Part shown: piece after piece, positions 54,862 through 62,671 of the stretch | Position numbering within the stretch: the first letter of the stretch is position 1 | Layout of the letters: the number at the start of each line of letters is the position of its first letter | DNA from: Candidatus Zixiibacteriota bacterium | GTDB taxonomy: Bacteria; Zixibacteria; MSB-5A5; GN15; JACZUZ01 | DNA: 64,000 nucleotides | Direction: 5' to 3' | Assembly: GCA_024280835.1 (NCBI GenBank) | Contig: JAJRPJ010000002.1 | Location: 57,141 to 121,140, forward strand | Notes under the pieces: model-generated | Databases searched by the model: none | What the model saw: only the letters and a program-made list of their open reading frames with translations | Told to the model about the DNA's origin: nothing | Translations under genes and position numbers: made by a program

Positions 54862-55890
54862 TTATCTATTGACGAATACTCCGAAACTAAATTGGCCTTT
54901 CATGCCCAACTGGGGACCATTTAGATCCTGATAGACGGGCTTCTTGTATTGAAATGACAGTGTTGTGCCGCGTAGCGAACCGGCGCCTATGGCAACATTA
55001 GCGCCAAACCCCATTTGTAAGGATTTACCACCTCGAAGATCAGGGTCTGCAGTCGGCGACATCATGGGGTTCAGATCTGGATCTGCCCCGCGAACATTAC
55101 CCCAAATGTTTCCATCAGAGCGTCCGTAGACCGTAATCACGTCACTGAGGGAATATGAATACCAGGAGGTCAGGGCATATTGGTTGCCTAAATGGTAGCC
55201 ATTGGAATTATCGTAGAGCCGCACGACTGTCTTGGCATTCGCACCGTACGTAGCTTTGTTTCTTGTCTTGATGTATGTCAAGGAAAGCTCAGGGTCAACT
55301 GTTCCAGAACTGAACTGCATCGGGTAAGGAAGTTTTTGGGCGTTGCCCATGGGAGTGTCTCTTCGAACGTTAATATCTCCCGTAGGTAAGCTTAGCCCCA
55401 CTGTCGTAAAGAACTGAGAGTTGTAAGTACTGGTAAATTTATACAAAACTGTGGCCTTGACATCACCAATTTTACTTGCCGCTGTGCTAAAAGCTGTGCT
55501 TGTTCGTGTGATAAGGTCCATTGACGCAGATGTGTAGTTGAGCATCCCCATGAAATTCAGCTTATCGGAGACTCCGTACATAGCCCCGAGCATGTGCATA
55601 TTCATGGTCATTTCAATTGGCGAGACCGCATAGGAGTTCAATACCTCAGAGGTACTCAAGCTCAGGTTCCCGCTACTGATTCCGTGCATATCCATCCGGT
55701 GGAATTTGTAGGTTACCATCCAATCTCCTTTGGGGTGAACATGGGGCACATCCAAAAGTCCGGTCTTTGTGAGATTCAGACTTAGTATCTCTTCCAGCGA
55801 AAGAGAACTGTAATCCTCGTCTTCGGCCCTTAAATTGCCAGAAAACGATATTAAGACCAATAGGGCCGAAATGTATGTCAGTTTGCGCAT
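54862..55890 (-). CDS. Outer-membrane beta-barrel protein
   Basis: A 342-residue exported protein (signal MRKLTYISALLVLISFSGNLRA). After an EDEDYSSLSLEEILSLNLTKTG segment, like the start of TonB-dependent receptor mature regions, alternating strands run to the end and finish with FSFGVFVNR. The barrel part (MVTYKFHRMDMHG…, KLNFMGMLNYTSASMDL, ATVLYKFTSTYNSQFFTTVGLSLPTGDI) resembles MetA-pathway/phenol-degradation-type transporters, and the region near 55 has MHG/MDMHG methionine- and histidine-rich turns (HRMDMHG, MTMNMHMLGAMYG) that could bind metal such as copper. AAGGAGAG lies 5 nt upstream. It is the first gene of the YfiR-MCP set. Confidence 0.85.
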   Translation of the reverse strand: MRKLTYISALLVLISFSGNLRAEDEDYSSLSLEEILSLNLTKTGLLDVPHVHPKGDWMVTYKFHRMDMHGISSGNLSLSTSEVLNSYAVSPIEMTMNMHMLGAMYGVSDKLNFMGMLNYTSASMDLITRTSTAFSTAASKIGDVKATVLYKFTSTYNSQFFTTVGLSLPTGDINVRRDTPMGNAQKLPYPMQFSSGTVDPELSLTYIKTRNKATYGANAKTVVRLYDNSNGYHLGNQYALTSWYSYSLSDVITVYGRSDGNIWGNVRGADPDLNPMMSPTADPDLRGGKSLQMGFGANVAIGAGSLRGTTLSFQYKKPVYQDLNGPQLGMKGQFSFGVFVNR

Positions 55891-56211
55891 ACTACTCTCC
55901 TTGAACAGTAGGGTTTAGATTTCAATTACAGCATAATGCTTAGTCTCGACTCGTTTCGTGAACGCATTAGGCAATTTTGAGCGAAAATGAAATCTTTCTA
56001 CAATACTGTTTCAGATTTGCACAGCGCTGCTGTTCTACGCTCTATGAAAATGAAATAGAATAGTAGACTAGTTGCCTCTCAGTTGCGTTTAACCACGCGG
56101 ACTTATCGCACTAGTAGCTGGTGAAATTGTCGCTTGACAAATTGATGTTGTTTGTGTATAATGTATATGCCGTCTCTAACCGCCACCATTATATTACCTA
56201 TCTGGAGAGCT
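55891..56211. other. 321-nt region between divergent genes
   Basis: Holds the leader of the OMP-YfiR-MCP set on the minus strand and a consensus sigma70 promoter (56134-56162) for the plus-strand propeller lipoprotein. No other feature is seen. Confidence 0.5.
56134..56162 (+). promoter_or_regulatory. Perfect sigma70 consensus promoter
   Basis: TTGACA, a 17-nt spacer and TATAAT, 50 nt before the ATG at 56212. All twelve consensus bases match and the spacer is optimal, so strong constitutive expression of the lipoprotein is expected. Confidence 0.85.
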
Positions 56212-57096
56212 ATGTCTAAGAGTTTGACTCATATATTTGGTTTGGTTTTATTGCTTGTAATTGCAATCGGTACCAGCAGTTGCGAGGATAACCCTGTGCG
56301 TCCGAAACCGCGGCAGCGGCCATCTTGTTGGAAACCGTTGGAGCCGCCTGAGTTTAGTCTCGGAGTGGCGGCAGATGATCCTATTTGGTCAACTGACGGT
56401 TCAAGAATACTCTTCAGAAGTGACTTTGACAGCTGTAATGACTTTTCCAATGGCCTGTACATAATTAACAAAGATGGTTCAGGTAGGTATCCGATTCCTG
56501 ACGTATTCAGCGTTTACAGGTGGTTGCCTGGAGACACTCAGCTTCTGGTGAATCTCGGAAATTTCAGCGGCGGCGAATTGGCAATCTTTGATCTTCAATC
56601 CTTTGAAATTGAAAAACTCGGCGTATTGACCTCAATGCCGAGTTTCGATCTATCAGTAGGCGGTAGGTACGTTTACTTCGTCGATGATTCAGTATGGATT
56701 AATGAATATGACCTAGAGACTGGCCAAAGTGAGAGAATTGTCCAAGGAAGCATCCCCTCAATTTCACCTGACCGATCGAAAGTCGCCTATGGCACACAAG
56801 CCGGGATGAATATATTCTACCGTAAGGATTCCTCCGTTGTAACGTTTGGAATTAGGGCTGGCCTAGCAGGAGATTGGGCTCTGGATGGCTCTGAGTTCTT
56901 CTATGATCTGTCACCCGACAAGATCATGCGCGCAGACACACTTGGGAACGAATCGCTCTTGACAACTGGTGTGAGGGGCCCAAGTATTTCGCCTGATGGC
57001 CGTGAGCTCATTTACATAGATGTATCGAATTACAGGTATTTTCACATTTGGTCTTATGACTTGGTTACAGGATTGAAGAGACAGATAACGGAGTAG
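56212..57096 (+). CDS. TolB-like propeller lipoprotein
   Basis: About 294 residues, a lipoprotein (LVLLLVIAIGTSSC) with a WD40/TolB-like propeller: DDPIWSTDGSRILFRSDFD, GLYIINKDGSGRY, SISPDRSKVAYGTQ, DWALDGSEFFYDL, SISPDGRELIYID. Probably held in the periplasm or outer membrane as a binding platform. ATG at 56212 is preferred: TGGAGAG lies 4 nt upstream and the upstream frame overlaps the promoter. No enzyme motif. Confidence 0.85.
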   Translation: MSKSLTHIFGLVLLLVIAIGTSSCEDNPVRPKPRQRPSCWKPLEPPEFSLGVAADDPIWSTDGSRILFRSDFDSCNDFSNGLYIINKDGSGRYPIPDVFSVYRWLPGDTQLLVNLGNFSGGELAIFDLQSFEIEKLGVLTSMPSFDLSVGGRYVYFVDDSVWINEYDLETGQSERIVQGSIPSISPDRSKVAYGTQAGMNIFYRKDSSVVTFGIRAGLAGDWALDGSEFFYDLSPDKIMRADTLGNESLLTTGVRGPSISPDGRELIYIDVSNYRYFHIWSYDLVTGLKRQITE

Positions 57097-57147
57097 TTAG
57101 GAAGGTGGGAGTTCGACAGGAAAAAGTGTACTTTATTAAGGAGAAGT

Positions 57148-57219
57148 ATGGAACCCAAACTAACATTCGAGAATGGAGAAAGTCGCCATGACGATGAATA
57201 CAGCTGTATCAAACAATAA
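57148..57219 (+). CDS. Possible 23-residue leader peptide before the subtilase gene
   Basis: ATG at 57148 has the strongest ribosome binding site in the area (AAGGAG, 5 nt) and opens MEPKLTFENGESRHDDEYSC plus three residues before a TAA. It overlaps the start of the subtilase in another frame. It could be a leader that couples translation, a chance frame, or the mark of a sequence change separating the subtilase from its original start. Confidence 0.3.
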   Translation: MEPKLTFENGESRHDDEYSCIKQ

Positions 57220-59848
57220 GTACCCAATTCTAGTGTTTCTTCTCTTTTGTTTTTCTCTCTCTCCGCGCCTCTCTTTCAGTTCAGTAGTTCAGGACCAAGC
57301 TCAGTTTTATGACAATGGACTTTGTATTGTTCAGGATACTTTCACATTTATCCCGATTGACACTTTTCATATTTGTGTTGAAGGATGGCGGACTTTGGAC
57401 AGTCTTGGGGCTGTGTCTTTGACCAGATCATTCCCAGGCGCAGACGCCTCAGATACACTTTTTACCCGACCTGATGGTTGTGTTGTTAAGTTACCTGATT
57501 TGACTAGATGTTTCACTGTGACGTTCGGCTCACCAGTGTCTTGGTCGGATTTTGAAACTGTCTGGAGCGAAGTGGATGCAGGAGCCCTTGTGAGCCCTGT
57601 TGGAGTTCCAGTTTCGGATGCGATTCCAAACGACTCTTTGTTTAGCACACAGTGGCACATGTTTGATGATACGGGAGCCAGTATTGGGGCTAAGCAAGCT
57701 TGGGATTTTACTACAGGTGACAGTTCACAGACGTTGGCATTGATTGATGTTGGAGTCGATCTCAACCACGAAGATCTTCTTGGCAGAGTAATTGGGGGTA
57801 TCCAAATCGATGATCCTTCTCAACCTTGGCAAACTCCTTCCAGTCAGCATGGGACCAGAGTCGTTGGAATGATGGCTGCAAACTCTAACAACACTCTTGG
57901 CGTGGCGGGTATTAATTGGAAAGCCAAGATTTACACAGTTACGAGTCCATCGTTGAATTTCATGGGTAAGGCCTTACTACATTTAGATACGCTAGGAATC
58001 AAATATGTTAATATGAGTTTCGGATTCAGCGGAGCTGGGATCAATCCCGCTGCTGATGGAAGTGGAGGTTGTGATGCAACGACTGCTTACATTTCATGGA
58101 TTAAAGATGGGCTATTAGTTGGATCTAAGGGCAATGACAATACTTCAGATTTTCATTGCCCGAGCGACCTTAGTACTGTCATTGGTGTCGGGGGGCTATT
58201 GAAAAACAGACAGCGCATTCCTGCGTCCAACACAGACAATGACATTCGGCTCGGAGCGCCAGCGGTCCTTGTACCCCTGCTCAACAATGGTTCATATATA
58301 GTGACATTTGCGGCGACTTCATGGGCGGCTCCAGTTGTTACCGGGGCATTATCGTTAGTTAGTTCTGCAAACTCGTCTTTGTATGCCGATGAGATCGAAG
58401 GTATACTGTATCAGACTGCAAACGACACCGCAGGTCCAGTAGTAGGCTATGACGTAGAAACTGGCCATGGTTCGGTGCATGTGGGACGTGCGGTTCAGAT
58501 GGCGGCGACAAAGAGGGCATATCGCGACAATTCTACTAGTGCTACGTTGACCTTGGAGCAGGCGGCGCACACACGGCGCTTTTGGCACAATTTAGGTTAT
58601 ACAGGTGGCCTTTTTAACGGTCAATATACTGACGTTGAGAGGTATCGAGCCAGCCATACTTTCAACTACGGCTTTGGACATGATAGTTTGACAGCAATCA
58701 TTCGACGTAGATGTACTATTGGTTGGCCGCTAAATGACCATGTGGACTCCACGCGCGAGATAGCTTGGGCGGCATTCGACACAACCTCGCTGGATAGAAG
58801 TAGCGTAACGGTTTACACTGGGGTTTACTATATCCCCGATAATGGGACGAACCGTAGCAATATGGTTGGCTGGTGGCCATGCAAGAATCCTCCATGTGTT
58901 TCTGCGCCTGACATTGATTTGGCGATATCAGTTTTGGTGGCTACCACCCCAGGTGATGCTGATAACAATACTTCTTTCAATGTTGCTGATGTGAACTATA
59001 TGCTGGCTTGGATATTTACTGGTGGCTCAGGGCCGCCAATTCGCAATGACGCAGATGCAAACGGTGACTGCGTACTTAATATTGCAGACGTAACCTATAT
59101 GATCGCCAACATCTTCAATAGTGGTTCGTTGCCGCTAGATGCGGATTGTGTGCCTGGGAGTTTGAAGCCTGCGGCAGGCGGGGAGAGTTTTGTTTTTGCG
59201 GCTGATGTGGCGTTGGATGTTGGCGCTAAGCGGGATAATAGGCGGATGTTGAAGTATAATGCTACGCGCAAAGTTAATGCGCTGGTGATTCGTTTGAAGG
59301 CTTTGAATGGTTCGCAAATTGAAGTGACTAAGACGAGCGCCAAATCAGAATTGTATTGGTCGCAAACAGGCGCGGATGTTATTATTGGTTTGATTGACCC
59401 ACAAGGCCAAGATTTCTTTATGCCTTCGGATAGTGATTTGGTTGAAATCGCTGGTGATTTCGAGATTGTTTCAGTTGAAGCCACTGATATTCACGCAGAC
59501 GGTACGACAGAATACCTTCGTCCGCAATATGTCGCAGGTAAGTTTACTTCAAGTAGTGATCCGACTATCGGCGAGTTTTCGTTTGATGGCGCATTCCCGA
59601 ATCCTTTCAATCCTGAAACACAAATCGCGTTCTCGTTACCGATTTCATCAAATGTCAAAATCGAGATTTACAATATCCTCGGTCAACGTGTTATCACGCT
59701 AACTGACAAACGTTTTGACGCAGGCGCTCACACAGTGAGTTGGAGCAGTCAGGATGAATCAGGTAGTATTGTAGCCAGCGGAATGTATTTCGCAAAAATG
59801 ACCGCAGGAGATTTTAGCGCCAGCAAGAAGTTGGTGATTTTGAAATAG
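57173..59848 (+). CDS. Secreted subtilisin-family (S8) protease with dockerin-like and sorting-like C-terminal domains
   Basis: An 891-residue exported serine protease. After a signal segment (YPILVFLLFCFSLSPRLSFSS) and a propeptide-like region, the S8 domain has D192 in ALIDVGVDLNHEDL, H226 in SQHGTRVVGMMA and S383 in FAATSWAAPVVTG; the usual GTSMAAP reads ATSWAAP but the serine is kept. A dockerin-like doublet follows at about 593-660 (GDADNNTSFNVADV, ADANGDCVLNIADV). The end (about 806-891) is the FlgD/type-A sorting-like domain (FPNPFNPETQIAFSLP…GMYFAKMTAGDFSASKKLVILK). It is the only gene here with both tails. ATG at 57188 (GGAGA 8 nt before) is a good alternative start. Confidence 0.92.
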   Translation: MEKVAMTMNTAVSNNKYPILVFLLFCFSLSPRLSFSSVVQDQAQFYDNGLCIVQDTFTFIPIDTFHICVEGWRTLDSLGAVSLTRSFPGADASDTLFTRPDGCVVKLPDLTRCFTVTFGSPVSWSDFETVWSEVDAGALVSPVGVPVSDAIPNDSLFSTQWHMFDDTGASIGAKQAWDFTTGDSSQTLALIDVGVDLNHEDLLGRVIGGIQIDDPSQPWQTPSSQHGTRVVGMMAANSNNTLGVAGINWKAKIYTVTSPSLNFMGKALLHLDTLGIKYVNMSFGFSGAGINPAADGSGGCDATTAYISWIKDGLLVGSKGNDNTSDFHCPSDLSTVIGVGGLLKNRQRIPASNTDNDIRLGAPAVLVPLLNNGSYIVTFAATSWAAPVVTGALSLVSSANSSLYADEIEGILYQTANDTAGPVVGYDVETGHGSVHVGRAVQMAATKRAYRDNSTSATLTLEQAAHTRRFWHNLGYTGGLFNGQYTDVERYRASHTFNYGFGHDSLTAIIRRRCTIGWPLNDHVDSTREIAWAAFDTTSLDRSSVTVYTGVYYIPDNGTNRSNMVGWWPCKNPPCVSAPDIDLAISVLVATTPGDADNNTSFNVADVNYMLAWIFTGGSGPPIRNDADANGDCVLNIADVTYMIANIFNSGSLPLDADCVPGSLKPAAGGESFVFAADVALDVGAKRDNRRMLKYNATRKVNALVIRLKALNGSQIEVTKTSAKSELYWSQTGADVIIGLIDPQGQDFFMPSDSDLVEIAGDFEIVSVEATDIHADGTTEYLRPQYVAGKFTSSSDPTIGEFSFDGAFPNPFNPETQIAFSLPISSNVKIEIYNILGQRVITLTDKRFDAGAHTVSWSSQDESGSIVASGMYFAKMTAGDFSASKKLVILK

Positions 59849-59866
59849 TATTACAAAGTGAGAGAA

Positions 59867-59884
59867 CCCACAGCAAGCTGTGGG
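59867..59884. repeat. Short palindrome after the subtilase gene
   Basis: CCCACAG-CAAG-CTGTGGG, 18 nt after the stop, between convergent genes. There is no T-run, so it resembles a dispersed palindrome more than a terminator. Confidence 0.5.
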
Positions 59885-59908
59885 CGACCCTGCTTTCATT
59901 GTGAATGT

Positions 59909-60328
59909 TTAGAGTTTGGCCATTACTATTTCGGATAGTTCTGTGAGGGTTAGTTTTTGGGCGCGGGTTATGGCTTCTTCGCGGAAGACTACCCAACGGT
60001 CATGGAAGGCGCAGGGGTGGACGTTGCTGCATTCTTTGAGGCCCATGACACATTCGTCTTCGAGGTTGGAGAGTGCGTCGAGTGAGGCGAGGATACGGTA
60101 GAGGGTGATTGAGTCGGGGTTGACTAGGAGTGAGAAGCCGCCTGTGGGGCCTTTGGTGGAGCTGATGAATTTCTTTTTGACTAATTGGCTGAGGACTTTG
60201 CCGAGGAAGTGTTCTGGAATATTGAGGCGTGAAGCTATGTCTTTGGCTTTAACGGATTGACCTGCTGGTAGGCTGGTCATGTATCCTAAGGCCTCGACGG
60301 CATAGACTGTAGACTGCGAATAGATCAA
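59909..60328 (-). CDS. Rrf2 family transcription regulator with Fe-S cysteines
   Basis: A 139-residue winged-helix regulator. The N-terminal domain (YAVEALGYMTSLPAGQSVKAKDIASRLNIPEHFLGKVLSQLVKKKFISSTKGPTGGFSL) is typical Rrf2. Three cysteines in DECVMGLKECSNVHPCAFHDRW are spaced as in IscR, NsrR and related proteins that hold a 2Fe-2S or 4Fe-4S cluster and sense iron, redox state or NO. The start is TTG at 60328, supported by AAAGGA 8 nt upstream. A consensus-like promoter lies 100 nt upstream. No isc/suf genes are next to it. Confidence 0.92.
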   Translation of the reverse strand: MIYSQSTVYAVEALGYMTSLPAGQSVKAKDIASRLNIPEHFLGKVLSQLVKKKFISSTKGPTGGFSLLVNPDSITLYRILASLDALSNLEDECVMGLKECSNVHPCAFHDRWVVFREEAITRAQKLTLTELSEIVMAKL

Positions 60329-60728
60329 TCTGTAAATCCTTTCTTACTCTATCTTTTCTGCGCTGGTCAAGGGAGTCGAGCATTACTCAATACTCAAGAC
60401 GTGATAATTCCCGACCTTATTGTCTGCTATATAAGAGTTGTTGAGTCCAATGTCAACACTTAGATAGATTGGATGGTGTCTTGCGAATTGGTCTCTTGGG
60501 CTGAATTACAACACCAAGCAAGATAGGGTGTTATGCCTAAAAGTTAATGAAATGCTTTTGGCTCGCATAATGTTGAAATTCTCTGGTGGGTTATTAGCTA
60601 TTTCAATTCACTGTGCGATATTTGTTATTTATGGTCTTTGGTGTCGTAATTAATGAGATAAGCTATTTGGGGTTATTATGAGTTTTGCAAATTGACTTGA
60701 GAAGGAATTTACACTACTGTGCGCCGTC
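60329..60728. other. 400-nt region between divergent Rrf2 and tgt genes
   Basis: Contains the Rrf2 promoter on the minus strand (60428-60456). Near the tgt start TTGACT at 60693 is followed by a poor -10 only about 12 nt before the ATG. No other feature found. Confidence 0.5.
60428..60456 (-). promoter_or_regulatory. Sigma70-type promoter of the Rrf2 gene
   Basis: On the minus strand TTGACA, a 17-nt spacer and TATATA, 100 nt before the TTG start. Rrf2 regulators often repress themselves from a site overlapping the promoter. Confidence 0.7.
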
Positions 60729-61901
60729 ATGAGATTTACTCTAAAAGATACAAGCGCTCAGTCAGGCAGTATTGACTCCAACGATTGTGACTCAGGCGCC
60801 GGTAATGGTAAAGCTCGTCGGGGTGAGATAACGACGGCGCATGGAAGGATTCAGACTCCAGTTTTTATGCCAGTGGGAACTGCTGGAGCGGTGAAGGCTC
60901 TGACTTGCGCTGATCTGGATAGTTGTGGCGCTGAGATTATATTGGGCAATACGTATCATCTGTATTTGCGTCCTGGGCATGAATTGATAGAGCGTTTGGG
61001 GGGCTTAGCGAAGTTCAATGGCTGGAACAAACCGACATTGACAGATTCGGGTGGTTTTCAGGTGATGTCACTTTCATCGAAGGTGAAGATTAGTGACGAT
61101 GGGGTTGAGTTTGCTTCGATTATTGATGGTTCCTCGCATAATTTTACACCTGAGAGGGCTATTGAAATTCAGCGCGCATTGGGCGCGGATATTATTATGT
61201 CATTTGATCAATGTCCGCCAGCCGATTGTACTCGTGAGTTTGCAGAAGAGGCAGTTGAGAGAACCGCTCGTTGGGCGGAGCGTGGTCGGCGATATTTTGA
61301 TGAAGCGAATGCGAGGCATAACACGCAGCAGGCGCTCTTTGGAATTGTTCAAGGTTGGACGGATTTGGAATTGCGCAAGCGTTCGGCGAGTCAGATTATC
61401 GATATTGGATTTCCTGGGTATGCTATTGGAGGTTTGGCGGTTGGTGAGTCCAAAGAGTTGTTAAATGAAATGACTGCTTTTAGCGCTGACTTGTTGCCTG
61501 TCAATAAACCGCGGTATTTGATGGGTGTGGGGTATCCAGAGGATTTACTGATGGCGGTTGCCGCTGGAGTGGATATGTTTGATTGTGTGCTGCCAACACG
61601 TAATGCGCGGACTGGATGGGTGTTTACTTCCGAGGGGCCACTTGTCTATCGGAATGCACAATATGCCGCTGATGAAAAGCCGCTGGATCCGAATTGCGAT
61701 TGTCAGGTTTGCCAGCGCTATAGCCGTGCTTATATTCGTCATCTCTATAACCAAAAAGAAATCACGGCCTATATTTTGGCTACTTATCATTCTACCTACT
61801 TTTACCAGAATCTGATGCTCCAGATTCGGCGTTCGATTGAAGATGGCTGTTTTGTGGAGTTTCGCAGACAGTTTTTGGAGCGCTATATATCTTCGGATTG
61901 A
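60729..61901 (+). CDS. tgt: tRNA-guanine transglycosylase
   Basis: Exchanges guanine 34 for preQ1 in tRNAs for Asp, Asn, His and Tyr on the way to queuosine. Motifs: TPVFMPVGTAGAVKAL, the catalytic aspartate region LTDSGGFQVMSLS, DQCPPAD, GGLAVGE, the nucleophile segment MFDCVLPTRNARTG, and the zinc site CDCQVC…H. It has 390 residues; a 20-residue Ser/Asp/Gly-rich insert after the first strand (SAQSGSIDSNDCDSGAGNG) is unusual. No queA is adjacent. Confidence 0.96.
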   Translation: MRFTLKDTSAQSGSIDSNDCDSGAGNGKARRGEITTAHGRIQTPVFMPVGTAGAVKALTCADLDSCGAEIILGNTYHLYLRPGHELIERLGGLAKFNGWNKPTLTDSGGFQVMSLSSKVKISDDGVEFASIIDGSSHNFTPERAIEIQRALGADIIMSFDQCPPADCTREFAEEAVERTARWAERGRRYFDEANARHNTQQALFGIVQGWTDLELRKRSASQIIDIGFPGYAIGGLAVGESKELLNEMTAFSADLLPVNKPRYLMGVGYPEDLLMAVAAGVDMFDCVLPTRNARTGWVFTSEGPLVYRNAQYAADEKPLDPNCDCQVCQRYSRAYIRHLYNQKEITAYILATYHSTYFYQNLMLQIRRSIEDGCFVEFRRQFLERYISSD

Positions 61902-62233
61902 TTTACCCTCTTAACAACCTATTGTTCAGCCCCATAATGCCAATTGGGTTACCCGATCCCAATGGGAACCACATCGCACCCTGTTATGTTAGCTTCTGTA
62001 GTGGCGTTTTGCATTATTTTGCATAGCCATCGTCTTGGATAGTCAATTATTCCGTTGCTTAGATACGAAGATTCATTATGTTATCTGATGTTGCCGTCAG
62101 CGGATTATTCTTGTCCAGTTTTTACATACTTGTCCTACAAAAAATACATCAGAGTAATTCCGACTAGTTTTTCAAAAGTGATTAGTATAGTTGGGGATGT
62201 TCATACGTTTGGTTATATATCGGAGATATGTTC
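61902..62233. other. 332-nt intergenic region after tgt
   Basis: No gene. A weak ATTGGG…CCCAAT hairpin lies near 61945-61965. The 60-residue frame at 62055-62237 lacks a ribosome binding site and is not called. Confidence 0.45.
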
Positions 62234-62671
62234 ATGAGTAGCAGTTACGCGAGGTTTTCTTTGACTAAGTTGGCAATGCTGTTGATTGTCTTCATGATTG
62301 CTGTCGTGTCGGGTCTTACTTTGGAAAGTGAGAGGGGTGATGAAAAAAGAGTAATCACGACTTTGCAACCAGAGCAATCCGCGAGTAGGATACAGATCGA
62401 TTCAAAGACAGGTGAGTTTAGTTCGGCCCCAGTGGAGGTTTCTGCTATGAACCTGTCACCTAAACTGACGAGTTCACTTAGTACTTCGACTGTTGGTTTG
62501 GTAGTTGAGGATGGCGCTGGTGGTGGTCAGATGGTTCGGTTGCAGGGACGGTTTCGGCATTTGAGTGCAGTGACACCCAAAGGAAAGACACCCGAAGGTG
62601 ATTCATCAGTGACTGTCCAATGTTTAGATGGAGTCACGTCTGCGATCGGCAAGAACGCGGAGGCCAAATGA
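62234..62671 (+). CDS. Small exported protein of unknown function
   Basis: About 145 residues: a signal or membrane segment (LTKLAMLLIVFMIAVVSGLTL) followed by a polar, Ser/Thr-rich region with one likely beta unit (GGGQMVRLQGRFRHLSAV…SSVTVQCLDGVTS). I do not recognise it. ATG at 62234 is preferred because GGAG lies 8 nt upstream; the ATG at 62228 is only 2 nt from it. Its stop overlaps the start of the metalloprotease gene (ATGATGA), so the two are translationally coupled and probably act together. Confidence 0.7.
   Translation: MSSSYARFSLTKLAMLLIVFMIAVVSGLTLESERGDEKRVITTLQPEQSASRIQIDSKTGEFSSAPVEVSAMNLSPKLTSSLSTSTVGLVVEDGAGGGQMVRLQGRFRHLSAVTPKGKTPEGDSSVTVQCLDGVTSAIGKNAEAK

Noticed and set aside
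58319..58321. Subtilase inactive because GTSMAAP reads ATSWAAP
   Set aside because: The catalytic serine, histidine and aspartate are all kept, so activity is still expected.
62055..62237. 60-residue frame after tgt
   Set aside because: No ribosome binding site and no family resemblance; overlaps the start of the next gene.
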